A DNA stretch of 64,000 bases, taken from positions 2,604,001-2,668,000 of the forward strand of contig OZ251449.1 of the NCBI GenBank assembly GCA_965242505.1. The letters run 5' to 3'. Shown piece by piece: positions 43,180 to 51,142 of the stretch. The stretch is from UBA2966 sp965242505. Its GTDB lineage: Bacteria > Pseudomonadota > Alphaproteobacteria > UBA2966. Numbering within the stretch: the first letter of the stretch is position 1; each line of letters opens with the position of its first letter. Under the pieces are notes generated by a model. The model did not search any database. It was not told where the DNA came from and was given only the letters and a program-made list of their open reading frames with translations. The position numbers were made by a program, and so were the translations under genes.

Positions 43180-43865
43180 GCGCCCGCGCCGCCATTCTCG
43201 GCCGTATCCGCGGCAATCTCGGGCGGGGCGATGCCGGAGAGAGCGCGGTCGACGAGCGGCTGGCCCGCCGCCCGGCGGGGCCGCGCCCGAGGCGCGCGGA
43301 ACTGCCGCATCGCGACCGGGTGGACCTGTTCGTCGCCATGGCGGAAGAGGCCGACGCGACCGTGGCGCGGGTGGAGAGCCTGGACGAGGCGCCGGAGGCG
43401 GTGGCCGGTTATCTGGCGGCGCGCAATCTGCCCGCGCGGCTGGTCGTCGCGCCGGACGCGCGCCTCGACGGCGCGCCGTGGAAAACCGCGCCGATGCTGG
43501 AGGTTCGCCGGGGCGCCGCCGCCGACACGGACGCCGTGTCGGTCACGCCGGCCTTCGCCGGGATCGCCGAGACCGGCACCGTGATGGTCGTGTCCGGCAA
43601 GGACACGCCGACCACCCTGAACTTCCTGCCCGAGACCCACGTGGTCGTCCTTCGCGAACGCGAGATCGTGGGCGCCTACGAGGACGGCTGGCGGCTGCTC
43701 CGCGAACGGGCCGCGGCGTCCGGACAGGCCGGAGCCATGCCCCGGACCGTGAACTTCATCACCGGTCCGTCGCGAACCGCGGATATCGCCATGACCCTCT
43801 ACCTCGGCGCCCATGGACCTCGGCGCCTTCACATCATCCTGGTCGGCGACGGCGATGAGCGATAA
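43176..43865 (+). CDS. lutC: Lactate utilization protein C
   Basis: A 229-aa LUD-domain protein. Motifs VTPAFAGIAETGTVMVVSGK, NFLPETHVVVL and NFITGPSRTADIAMTLYLGAHGP are those of LutC, third part of the lactate oxidation complex. It overlaps lutB as ATGA and the following Smr gene by 11 bases, so translation runs on into Smr. Confidence 0.92.
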   Translation: MSARAAILGRIRGNLGRGDAGESAVDERLARRPAGPRPRRAELPHRDRVDLFVAMAEEADATVARVESLDEAPEAVAGYLAARNLPARLVVAPDARLDGAPWKTAPMLEVRRGAAADTDAVSVTPAFAGIAETGTVMVVSGKDTPTTLNFLPETHVVVLREREIVGAYEDGWRLLRERAAASGQAGAMPRTVNFITGPSRTADIAMTLYLGAHGPRRLHIILVGDGDER

Positions 43866-44469
43866 CCGGCCGACCGGGAAGCGCTCCCGCGCGGAAGCGG
43901 AGGACGACGCCGGTCTCTGGCTGCGCGCCATGCGGGACACGACGCCGCTCTCGCCCCGGCGCCGCCATCCGGGGGAAACCGAAGGGTCCCCGGCGGACCG
44001 TTCGCGCGACGTGTCGGAGGCGCAGGAGGGCGGCGCGAGTCCCCCCGCCGCTCCGGGCGCCGCCGCCGGTCGGGCGCCGCCGCCGCAGAGGCCGGCGACG
44101 GCGGGGAAACTGGACAAGCAGCTGGCCCGCCGCCTCAAGCGGGGCGTCCAGGGCTTCGAGGATCGTCTCGACCTGCACGGCATGACCCAGCGGGAGGCGC
44201 ACGCCGAGCTGCGTCGGTTCATCCGGGACGCGGCGGACCGCGGCTGTCGATGCGTCCTCGTCATAACCGGCAAGGGAAGCCGGTCGGACGGCGGGTCCGG
44301 AGTTCGCGGCTCGGCGCCCGGCGTTCTGCGCCAGTCTGCGCCGCGCTGGCTCGGGGCGGACGATCTGTCGCCGCACGTCGTCGGATTCGAGGCGGCCCTG
44401 CCGAAGCACGGCGGAACCGGCGCCCTCTACGTGCAGCTCCGCCGGAGCCGGTCCGGCGGGCGGGACTGA
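43855..44469 (+). CDS. Smr/MutS family protein
   Basis: A 204-aa protein with an unstructured charged N-terminal half and a C-terminal Smr domain: EDRLDLHGMTQREAHAELRRFI, VLVITGKGSRSDG, then GALYVQLRR. Smr domains are nucleases acting on nucleic acids; the LDLHG motif is intact. Normally adjacent to mltA in related genomes; here its start lies inside lutC. CDP-alcohol phosphatidyltransferase follows after nine bases. Confidence 0.9.
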   Translation: MSDNRPTGKRSRAEAEDDAGLWLRAMRDTTPLSPRRRHPGETEGSPADRSRDVSEAQEGGASPPAAPGAAAGRAPPPQRPATAGKLDKQLARRLKRGVQGFEDRLDLHGMTQREAHAELRRFIRDAADRGCRCVLVITGKGSRSDGGSGVRGSAPGVLRQSAPRWLGADDLSPHVVGFEAALPKHGGTGALYVQLRRSRSGGRD

Positions 44470-44478
44470 AGCCGGGGC

Positions 44479-45069
44479 ATGGAAGTCCTGCGGCAGCGGA
44501 TCGGCGCCCGTCTCGAAGGGTTGCTGCGTCCCGTCGCCCAGGTTCTGGCGACGTCGGACATCTCGCCCAACCACGTCACGGTGGCGGGCCTGGTCGTCAA
44601 CGTCGCCGCCGCATGGCTGATAACGCGCGACGTCTATTTCCTGGCCGGCGCGCTGTATCTGCTCGGCGGCGGCCTCGACGTTCTCGACGGCATGCTCGCG
44701 CGGGCGACGAACAGGGTGAGCGTCGTCGGCGCCTACCTCGACTCGACGCTCGACCGGATCTCGGAAGGCGCGGTCTTCGCGGCGATCGCCTACGTGTTCG
44801 CCCGCGAGGGCCAGGCCGTCGATGCCGGCGTGGTCCTGCTGGCCCTGCTCGGATCCTTGCTGGTCAGCTACACCCGCGCCCGCGCCGAGGCCCTCAACGT
44901 CGCCTGCAAGATGGGGATCGCGACCCGGCCGGAACGGGTCGTGCTCATCGCCCTCGGGCTGATGACCGGATGGCTGGCGCCGGTGGTCTACCTGCTGGCG
45001 GCGCTCACCGGCGTCACCGTCGCCCAGCGCATTCGCGCCACCGTGGCGAGCCTGTCGGGACGGGTTTGA
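44479..45069 (+). CDS. CDP-alcohol phosphatidyltransferase family membrane enzyme
   Basis: A 196-aa integral membrane enzyme that joins a CDP-linked lipid to an alcohol. The family signature D-x2-D-G-x2-A-R-x8-G-x3-D-x3-D is complete in VLDGMLARATNRVSVVGAYL and DSTLDR. About five hydrophobic spans follow. The acceptor (inositol phosphate, glycerol phosphate or other) cannot be decided; it is not obviously PgsA or PssA. Last gene of the run from tim44 onward. Confidence 0.87.
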   Translation: MEVLRQRIGARLEGLLRPVAQVLATSDISPNHVTVAGLVVNVAAAWLITRDVYFLAGALYLLGGGLDVLDGMLARATNRVSVVGAYLDSTLDRISEGAVFAAIAYVFAREGQAVDAGVVLLALLGSLLVSYTRARAEALNVACKMGIATRPERVVLIALGLMTGWLAPVVYLLAALTGVTVAQRIRATVASLSGRV

Positions 45070-45234
45070 CGAGGCCGGCGTCGTCGGGTAGACTGTTCCA
45101 ACGTTCGGTTGCGCTCATATGACAAGTACGGTCCTGCTTATCCACAAAAGTCCGCCAATGGAGCGTGGAGTTTCCTTGTACGTCTCCGACCGAAACGTCA
45201 TCAGAGCGCAACGATAGCTTCTGGGAGAAAGCCT
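45070..45234. other. Leader of the low-GC insert
   Basis: From about 45100 base composition falls abruptly compared with both sides, marking the left edge of a foreign segment that runs to about 45650. It holds a lone TTATCCACA at 45138-45146. An in-frame TTG at 45109 could extend the gene at 45235, but it has no ribosome site. Confidence 0.45.
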
Positions 45235-45642
45235 GTGCGAGTAGTGAAGACCAGCACCGATGACGAGGATTTTCGTACGGACGAGGACTTTGAACGTTTC
45301 TTTTCCAAGGAGCTTCCCGCTCGTACTCCACCCGGAAAATTTCGTGTAACAAAGAGACGAATCAGGCTGGGAGGACTTGAGCCAGAAGAACATATACTGT
45401 TTCAGTACGGTGGGGAAATTCGGAGAATCGCACGATCGAAAAGCGGACGGGAAGACAATTATGATCATAAAAAGGATCAATATCCTTACTATTTCGTTGT
45501 AGACTTGGAATCAATACGCGAAGTGTCGGTGCCTATCTCCGTCATTGAGAACAAGTTTCCTCAAGTCACACTCCAAGGTCGAGCTTGGACCATAATATCT
45601 GATCCCGAAGCGACAGAAATTTGGAACTACCTTTGTCCGTAA
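45235..45642 (+). CDS. Unknown protein in a low-GC insert
   Basis: A 135-aa protein that I do not recognise. The GTG start is chosen because GGGAG lies six to nine bases ahead; an open frame reaches back to TTG 45109. The N-terminus is acidic (TSTDDEDFRTDEDFERFF); the rest has alternating beta-like segments (EEHILFQYGGEIRRIARS, YPYYFVVDLESIREVSVPI, TLQGRAWTIISDP), which could be a small barrel of the PUA/EVE kind, though that is only a resemblance. Codons are far richer in A and T than in neighbours, so it was probably gained by transfer. No partner gene is adjacent. Confidence 0.6.
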   Translation: MRVVKTSTDDEDFRTDEDFERFFSKELPARTPPGKFRVTKRRIRLGGLEPEEHILFQYGGEIRRIARSKSGREDNYDHKKDQYPYYFVVDLESIREVSVPISVIENKFPQVTLQGRAWTIISDPEATEIWNYLCP

Positions 45643-45699
45643 CCACTTGGTCCGGGAAGACGAGGCCGCGCCATATATCGGGCAGCCAAGCGTCCCGGC

Positions 45700-47010
45700 T
45701 CACAGGATAAACTTGGACAGGTCGGCGTTCCTGGCCAGATCCGCGACCTGTTCGCGCACGTAGGCCGAATCGATGACGATCGATTCACCCGCCCGGTCGG
45801 ACGCGGTGAAGCTGATCTCCTCCAGAAGCCGCTCCAGTATCGTGTGAAGACGCCGGGCGCCGATGTTCTCGACGCCCGAGTTCACCTCCTCGGCCAGGGT
45901 CGCGATCTCCTCGACCGCGTCGTCGCCGAACGTCAGCGTCACGTCTTCCGTGCCCATCAGCGCCGTGTACTGCTTGATGAGGCTGGTCTCGGGCTCCACG
46001 AGGATGCGCTTGAAGTCCTCGTGGGTCAGAGCCTGGAGCTCGACGCGAATGGGAAGCCGTCCCTGAAGCTCGGGCAGGAGGTCCGCGGGTTTCGCGAGGT
46101 GAAACGCCCCCGAAGCGATGAACAGGACGTGGTCGGTCTGGACCGTGCCGTGTTTCGTGGCCACCGTCGTGCCTTCGATCAGCGGCAGCAGGTCCCGTTG
46201 CACCCCCTCGCGGCTCACGTCGGCGCCGACGCGTTCGGAGCGGGCGCAGATCTTGTCGATCTCGTCGAGGAACACGATGCCGTTCTGCTCCACCATCTCG
46301 ATGGCGTCGCCGACGAGCTTGTCCTGGTCGAGGAGCTTGTCGCTCTCCTCGGCGATCAGCACGTCGTAGGACTCGCCGACCGTCATGCGGCGTTTCGTCG
46401 TCTTCTGGCCGAAGGCCTTGCCGAAGATGTCGTTGAGATTGATCATGCCCATGCTCGCGCCGGGCATCCCGGGGATGTCGAACGTGGGCAACGAGGCTCC
46501 GGCCGATTCCGACACCTCGAGCTCGATTTCCTTGTTCTCCAGTTCCCCGTCGCGCAGCTTCTTGCGGAACGTCTGGCGCGTGCCTTCCGAGGCGTGTCCG
46601 CCCACGAGGGCGTCGAGAACGCGGCCTTCCGCCGCGAGCTCAGCGCGCGTCATCACTTCCCTGCGGCTCTGTTCGCGCTGCATGTGGATCGCGATCTCGA
46701 CGAGGTCGCGGACGATCTGCTCGACGTCGCGGCCGACGTAGCCGACTTCGGTGAACTTCGTCGCCTCCACCTTGATGAAGGGCGCGTTCGCCAGACGCGC
46801 CAGTCGGCGGGAAATCTCGGTCTTGCCGACGCCCGTGGGGCCGATCATCAGGATGTTCTTCGGCAGCACCTCGTCGCGCAGGTCGTCGGGCAGCTGCTGG
46901 CGGCGCCACCGGTTGCGGAGCGCGATGGCGACGGCGCGCTTGGCGTCGTGCTGCCCGACGATGAAACGGTCGAGCTCGGAGACGATTTCGCGGGGGCTGA
47001 ACTCGGTCAT
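45700..47010 (-). CDS. hslU: ATP-dependent protease ATPase subunit HslU
   Basis: A 436-aa AAA+ unfoldase that feeds substrates to HslV. N-terminal SPREIVSELDRFIVGQHDAK, Walker A GPTGVGKTEI, the GYVGRDVE pore loop, the I-domain, Walker B IVFLDEIDKI, sensor region and the C-terminal tail DLSKFIL that docks on HslV are all present. It follows hslV by four bases in one operon. Confidence 0.97.
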   Translation of the reverse strand: MTEFSPREIVSELDRFIVGQHDAKRAVAIALRNRWRRQQLPDDLRDEVLPKNILMIGPTGVGKTEISRRLARLANAPFIKVEATKFTEVGYVGRDVEQIVRDLVEIAIHMQREQSRREVMTRAELAAEGRVLDALVGGHASEGTRQTFRKKLRDGELENKEIELEVSESAGASLPTFDIPGMPGASMGMINLNDIFGKAFGQKTTKRRMTVGESYDVLIAEESDKLLDQDKLVGDAIEMVEQNGIVFLDEIDKICARSERVGADVSREGVQRDLLPLIEGTTVATKHGTVQTDHVLFIASGAFHLAKPADLLPELQGRLPIRVELQALTHEDFKRILVEPETSLIKQYTALMGTEDVTLTFGDDAVEEIATLAEEVNSGVENIGARRLHTILERLLEEISFTASDRAGESIVIDSAYVREQVADLARNADLSKFIL

Positions 47011-47014
47011 GCCG

Positions 47015-47563
47015 TCAAAGGGTCTCGAGGATCACGTGGTCGTTGGTGTGGACGCAGATACCGGCGGCGATCTTCATGGCCCGACGGGCGATGTCCTCGG
47101 CGCTCATCTCCTCGCGGTCGATCAGCGCGCGGGCCGCCGCCAGGGCGTAGTTCCCTCCGGACCCGATGCCGATGAGGCCGTCGTCCGGCTCCAGGACGTC
47201 GCCGGTCCCGCTCAGGATCAGCGAGATCCTGTCGTCGGCGACGGCCATCATGGCCTCGAGGCGGCGGAGGTAGCGGTCCGTGCGCCAGTCCTTGGCGAGC
47301 TCCACGCAGGCGCGCGTGAGCTGGGCCGGGTACTGCTCCAGCTTCGACTCCAGCCGTTCGAACAGGGTGAAGGCGTCGGCCGTCGCGCCGGCGAACCCGC
47401 CGACGACGGAGCCGTTCCCCAGACGGCGGACCTTCCGCGCCGAGGACTTGACGACGGTGCCGCCCATCGAGACCTGGCCGTCTCCCGCGATGACCACGGA
47501 GTCCGATTTCCGGATGGAAAGGATCGTGGTGCCGTGCCAGACAGCGGTCGCCGCCTCGGTCAT
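47015..47563 (-). CDS. hslV: ATP-dependent protease proteolytic subunit HslV
   Basis: A 182-aa N-terminal nucleophile hydrolase; after removal of the first residues the catalytic threonine is exposed (WHG followed by TTILSIRK). Further marks are GDGQVSMGG, GGFAGATADAFTLFERLE and the C-terminal ICVHTNDHV. GGAG six bases ahead supports this ATG over the TTG two codons earlier. It pairs with hslU. Confidence 0.96.
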   Translation of the reverse strand: MTEAATAVWHGTTILSIRKSDSVVIAGDGQVSMGGTVVKSSARKVRRLGNGSVVGGFAGATADAFTLFERLESKLEQYPAQLTRACVELAKDWRTDRYLRRLEAMMAVADDRISLILSGTGDVLEPDDGLIGIGSGGNYALAAARALIDREEMSAEDIARRAMKIAAGICVHTNDHVILETL

Positions 47564-47625
47564 GATCAACTCCGCAAGCCGGGCCGCGATGGCGTCCGGT
47601 CCCGGGATTTCGGGCGCGGCGAACC

Positions 47626-47653
47626 ATGTGGCGTTTGCCGCGCCCCGGTCAAG
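47626..47653 (-). promoter_or_regulatory. Candidate heat-shock (RpoH-type) promoter for hslVU
   Basis: On the reverse strand CTTGAC is followed after 16 bases by CCACAT, about 60 bases before the hslV start. This resembles the CTTGA/CCCCAT pattern of sigma-32 promoters, and hslVU is a classical heat-shock operon. It is based on pattern only. Confidence 0.3.
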
Positions 47654-47745
47654 TGGTCCCGGCGGGCGAAGGCGCCGCGGGCCGCCCGGCTGGCGTCGGA
47701 TGCCGCGTTGCTGCTACAAGGGCGCCGATTCTCGCGGAGGTCGTC

Positions 47746-48339
47746 ATGCGCAAGGCCGTGGTCGAACGCGCCACCAGGGAAACGCGGGTTACCGCCGAGG
47801 TGAATCTCGACGGAACGGGGCGGTACGAGGTCGCCACCGGCGTCGGGTTCCTGGATCACATGCTGGAGCAGCTGTCCCGGCACTCGTTGATCGATCTCGC
47901 CCTCCGGGCCGAGGGCGATCTTCACATCGACTTCCACCATACGACCGAGGACACGGGAATCGTCATCGGCCAAGCCATCGCCCAGGCCCTGGGAGACAGG
48001 CGCGGCATACGCCGGTACGGGAACGCGACGATCCCCATGGACGAAACCCTGACGCGGGTTTCCGTCGACGTGTCCAACCGTCCCTATCTGATCTGGCGCG
48101 TGGCGTTTTCCCGCCCGAAGCTGGGAGAGATGGATACCGAACTCTTCAAGGAGTGGTTCCAGGCCTTCGCCCAGAACGCCGGGATCACGCTGCACGTCGA
48201 GAACGCCTACGGCGAGAACACCCACCATATGGTCGAGTCCTGCTATAAGGGCCTGGCGCGCGCGCTGCGCGACGCCATCGAGCGGGATTCGCGAATCGCG
48301 GGGGAAGTCCCGTCGACGAAAGGCGTGCTGAACGCCTGA
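47746..48339 (+). CDS. hisB: Imidazoleglycerol-phosphate dehydratase
   Basis: A 197-aa HisB (dehydratase only, without the phosphatase domain found in enterobacteria): GVGFLDHMLEQLSRH, DFHHTTEDTGI, PMDETLTRVSVD, and ENTHHMVESCYKGLARALRDA. The His/Glu metal ligands are intact. GGAGG precedes the ATG. First gene of a histidine operon hisB-hisH-GNAT-hisA-hisF-hisE. Confidence 0.96.
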   Translation: MRKAVVERATRETRVTAEVNLDGTGRYEVATGVGFLDHMLEQLSRHSLIDLALRAEGDLHIDFHHTTEDTGIVIGQAIAQALGDRRGIRRYGNATIPMDETLTRVSVDVSNRPYLIWRVAFSRPKLGEMDTELFKEWFQAFAQNAGITLHVENAYGENTHHMVESCYKGLARALRDAIERDSRIAGEVPSTKGVLNA

Positions 48340-48372
48340 AGCCGACGGCCGACCCGGCGCCGGGAAACGGTC

Positions 48373-49035
48373 ATGACGGTTGCCATCATCGATTACGGAG
48401 CCGGCAATCTGCGTTCCGCCGCCAAGGCCTTCGAGCGGGCCGTTCGCGAGAGCGGTCGCCCCGAACCCGTCGTGGTGACGAGCGCGGCCGACGACGCCCT
48501 GTCCGCGGACCGGATCGTCCTGCCCGGAGTCGGCGCGTTCGCGGACTGCCGCCGCGGACTCGACGGACTCGACGGCATGGTCGAGGCGCTGGAAGAAGCG
48601 GTCATCGTCCGCGGCAAGCCCTTCCTCGGGATATGCGTCGGCATGCAGCTGATGGCCACGACGGGCCGCGAGCATGGCGAGCATCCGGGACTCGGCTGGA
48701 TCGACGGCGAGGTCGCCGCCATCGACGCGGGACCATCCGCGCGCGCGAACGGAGCCAAGCTGAAAATTCCTCATATGGGGTGGAACGACATGGTCCTGGA
48801 CCGGGCGGACCATCCGTTGTTCGCAGGGCTGCGGGACGGACGCCACGTCTATTTCACGCACGGCTATGCGATGGTCTGCCGTCGGCCGGACGACCGGCTC
48901 GCCCACGTGGACTACGGCGGTCCCCTGACGGCCGCCGTGGGCCGGGACAATCTGGCGGGGACCCAGTTTCACCCCGAGAAAAGCCAGGCCGTGGGACTGC
49001 GGATCATCGGCAATTTCCTGTCATGGCGACCGTGA
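48373..49035 (+). CDS. hisH: Imidazole glycerol phosphate synthase, glutaminase subunit
   Basis: A 220-aa class I glutamine amidotransferase that supplies ammonia to HisF. The oxyanion and nucleophile region FLGICVGMQLMA has the catalytic Cys; the His and Glu follow in GTQFHPEKSQ. VVLPGVGAF-type segment (IVLPGVGAFADC) is near the start. Its 3' end overlaps the GNAT gene by 13 bases. Confidence 0.96.
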   Translation: MTVAIIDYGAGNLRSAAKAFERAVRESGRPEPVVVTSAADDALSADRIVLPGVGAFADCRRGLDGLDGMVEALEEAVIVRGKPFLGICVGMQLMATTGREHGEHPGLGWIDGEVAAIDAGPSARANGAKLKIPHMGWNDMVLDRADHPLFAGLRDGRHVYFTHGYAMVCRRPDDRLAHVDYGGPLTAAVGRDNLAGTQFHPEKSQAVGLRIIGNFLSWRP

Positions 49036-49565
49036 TGGAACGGACCGGCGTCGAATGGATCGCCGAGCTCGTGGATCGGGATCTCCAGGAGCTCTGCGGC
49101 GCCACCGAAGAGGCCATTCTGGACGGGAACGGCTTCGGCTGGCTGACTCCGCCGCCGCGGCGGGTCCTCGAATCCTACTGGCGCGGCGTTCTGCTGGTGC
49201 CCGAGCGGGACCTCATCGTGGCGCGGCTGGAGGGGAGCATCGTCGGATCGGCCCAGTTGTTGCGCCCGCCGCCCAACAACGAGGCCCAGTCCTTCGCCGC
49301 GCACATCACCACGTTCTTTCTCGCGCCGTGGGCGCGGGCGCACGGGCTCGGCCAAGCGATGCTCGAGTCCATGGAGCGGCGGGCGCGGGACGCCGGCTTC
49401 GGCGTGCTCGATCTCGACGTCCGCGCCACGCAGACCGCGGCGATTCGCCTGTACGAACGCGCCGGCTTCAAGAAATGGGCGACGAAGGACAAGTACGCTT
49501 TCGTTGGCGGCGAGTTCGTGCCCGGATATTTCTTCGAGAAGGACCTCGGGGCGTCGTCCAGGTGA
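49023..49565 (+). CDS. GNAT family N-acetyltransferase inside the his operon
   Basis: A 180-aa acetyltransferase fold: IVARLEGSIVGSAQLL, then the acetyl-CoA binding loop APWARAHGLGQAMLESME and the C-terminal DVRATQTAAIRLYERAGFKKW. Substrate unknown. It overlaps hisH by 13 bases and hisA as GTGA, so it is made in step with histidine enzymes. The tight fit suggests a link to histidine or its intermediates, but that is inference. Confidence 0.85.
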   Translation: MATVMERTGVEWIAELVDRDLQELCGATEEAILDGNGFGWLTPPPRRVLESYWRGVLLVPERDLIVARLEGSIVGSAQLLRPPPNNEAQSFAAHITTFFLAPWARAHGLGQAMLESMERRARDAGFGVLDLDVRATQTAAIRLYERAGFKKWATKDKYAFVGGEFVPGYFFEKDLGASSR

Positions 49566-50287
49566 TCCTCTACCCGGCGATCGACCTCAAGGACGGGCGG
49601 TGCGTGCGCCTCCTGCGCGGCGACATGGAGTCGGCCACCGTCTTCAACGACGACCCGGCGGACCAGGCCCGGGCATTCGAGTCCGCGGGCTTCCGGTGGC
49701 TTCATCTCGTGGATCTCGACGGCGCCTTCGCGGGAAGGCCGGTCAACGCCGCCGCGGTCGAGGGCATCCTCGCCGCCGTCTCGATCCCGGTGCAGCTCGG
49801 CGGCGGCATCCGGGATCCGGAGACCGCCGCCGCGTGGCTCGACCGCGGCGCGCGGCGGGTGATATTCGGCACCGCCGCAGTGGAGAACCCTGGCGTCGTG
49901 CGCGCTGCCTGCCGCGCGTACCCGGGGCGGATCGTCGTCGGTATCGACGCGCGGGACGGCCGGGTCGCCACCGGCGGCTGGGCGGCGGAGTCGGGGATGG
50001 CCCCCGCCGAGCTGGCCGCGGAATTCGAGACCGCCGGGGTCGCCGCGTTCGTCTATACCGACATCGACCGTGACGGCGCGATGGCGGGTCCCAACGTCGA
50101 AGCCATCGAGGCCTTCGTCGAACGGACCGGAGCGCCCGTCATCGCGAGCGGGGGCGTGGCGTCCCTCGACGATCTCGCGGCCCTCAAACGCCTCGGTCCG
50201 CGCGGCCTCGACGGCGTCATCTCGGGCCGGGCGTTGTACGACGGGCGCATCGCTCCCGCCGCAGCCCTCGAGATGATGGCCGCCTGA
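49562..50287 (+). CDS. hisA: Phosphoribosylformimino-5-aminoimidazole carboxamide ribotide isomerase
   Basis: A 241-aa TIM-barrel isomerase, fourth step of histidine synthesis. ILYPAIDLKDGRCVRL carries the catalytic Asp, HLVDLDGAFAG, QLGGGIRD, DARDGRVATGGWAA and the second Asp in YTDIDRDG. GTG start overlapping the GNAT stop. Confidence 0.96.
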   Translation: MILYPAIDLKDGRCVRLLRGDMESATVFNDDPADQARAFESAGFRWLHLVDLDGAFAGRPVNAAAVEGILAAVSIPVQLGGGIRDPETAAAWLDRGARRVIFGTAAVENPGVVRAACRAYPGRIVVGIDARDGRVATGGWAAESGMAPAELAAEFETAGVAAFVYTDIDRDGAMAGPNVEAIEAFVERTGAPVIASGGVASLDDLAALKRLGPRGLDGVISGRALYDGRIAPAAALEMMAA

Positions 50288-50299
50288 GGACCGGCCTCC

Positions 50300-51058
50300 G
50301 TGCTGAAGCCGCGCATCATTCCCTGCCTCGACGTTCGCGGCGGCCGCGTGGTGAAGGGAATCAACTTCGTCGACCTCGTGGATGCCGGCGATCCGGTGGA
50401 ACAGGCCGGCGTCTACGACTCTCAGGGCGCCGACGAGCTGTGCTTTCTCGACATCACCGCCAGCCACGAAGGCCGCGAACCGCTCCTGGACGTCGTCGCG
50501 CGGACCGCGGAGCGATGTTTCATGCCGCTGACCGTGGGCGGCGGCATCCACGCGCTCGAGGACATCCGGGCGTTGTTGCTCGCCGGCGCCGACAAGGTCT
50601 CGATCAATACGGCGGCCGTGCGCCGGCCCGAGTTCATCGCCGAGGCGGCCCACAAGTTCGGCAGCCAGTGCATCGTCGCCGCCGTCGACGCCAAGCGCGA
50701 CGCGGCCGGGCGGTACGAGATCTTCACGCACGGCGGGCGCGAGGCCACGGGGATCGAGGCGATCTCCTGGTGCCGCCGCATGGCCGCGTTCGGCGCCGGG
50801 GAGATCCTGCTCACGTCGATGGACCGGGACGGCACGCGCCAGGGATTCGACATCGCGCTCACGCGGGCCGTCGCCGATTCGGTGCCCGTTCCCGTCGTCG
50901 CCAGCGGTGGTGTGGGAACGCTCGAGCATCTGGTCGAGGGCGTCCGGTCAGGCCGCGCGGCGGCGGTCCTCGCCGCCTCCATCTTCCATTTCGGCATTTT
51001 CAGCATCCCGCAGGCGAAGGCCCGTCTGGAGGAAGCGGGCATTCCCGTGCGGCCGTAG
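50300..51058 (+). CDS. hisF: Imidazole glycerol phosphate synthase, cyclase subunit
   Basis: A 252-aa TIM-barrel cyclase that uses ammonia from HisH. IIPCLDVRGGRVVKG (catalytic Asp), LCFLDITAS, LTVGGGIH, DAKRDAAG, LTSMDRDGTRQGFD (second Asp) and VASGGVGTLEHL are all present. GTG start 12 bases after hisA. Confidence 0.97.
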   Translation: MLKPRIIPCLDVRGGRVVKGINFVDLVDAGDPVEQAGVYDSQGADELCFLDITASHEGREPLLDVVARTAERCFMPLTVGGGIHALEDIRALLLAGADKVSINTAAVRRPEFIAEAAHKFGSQCIVAAVDAKRDAAGRYEIFTHGGREATGIEAISWCRRMAAFGAGEILLTSMDRDGTRQGFDIALTRAVADSVPVPVVASGGVGTLEHLVEGVRSGRAAAVLAASIFHFGIFSIPQAKARLEEAGIPVRP

Positions 51059-51142
51059 CGCGCCGGTGATGACACGGCCGCCGCGATCTGGTACCCAAAC
51101 GCGCCCCATCGTCGGGGCGACGACCGCGGATCGGTGAGGCGC

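Noticed and set aside
45138..45146. Perfect DnaA-box-like TTATCCACA
   Set aside because: A single copy inside a foreign low-GC segment, far from dnaA and without neighbours. Not enough for an origin.
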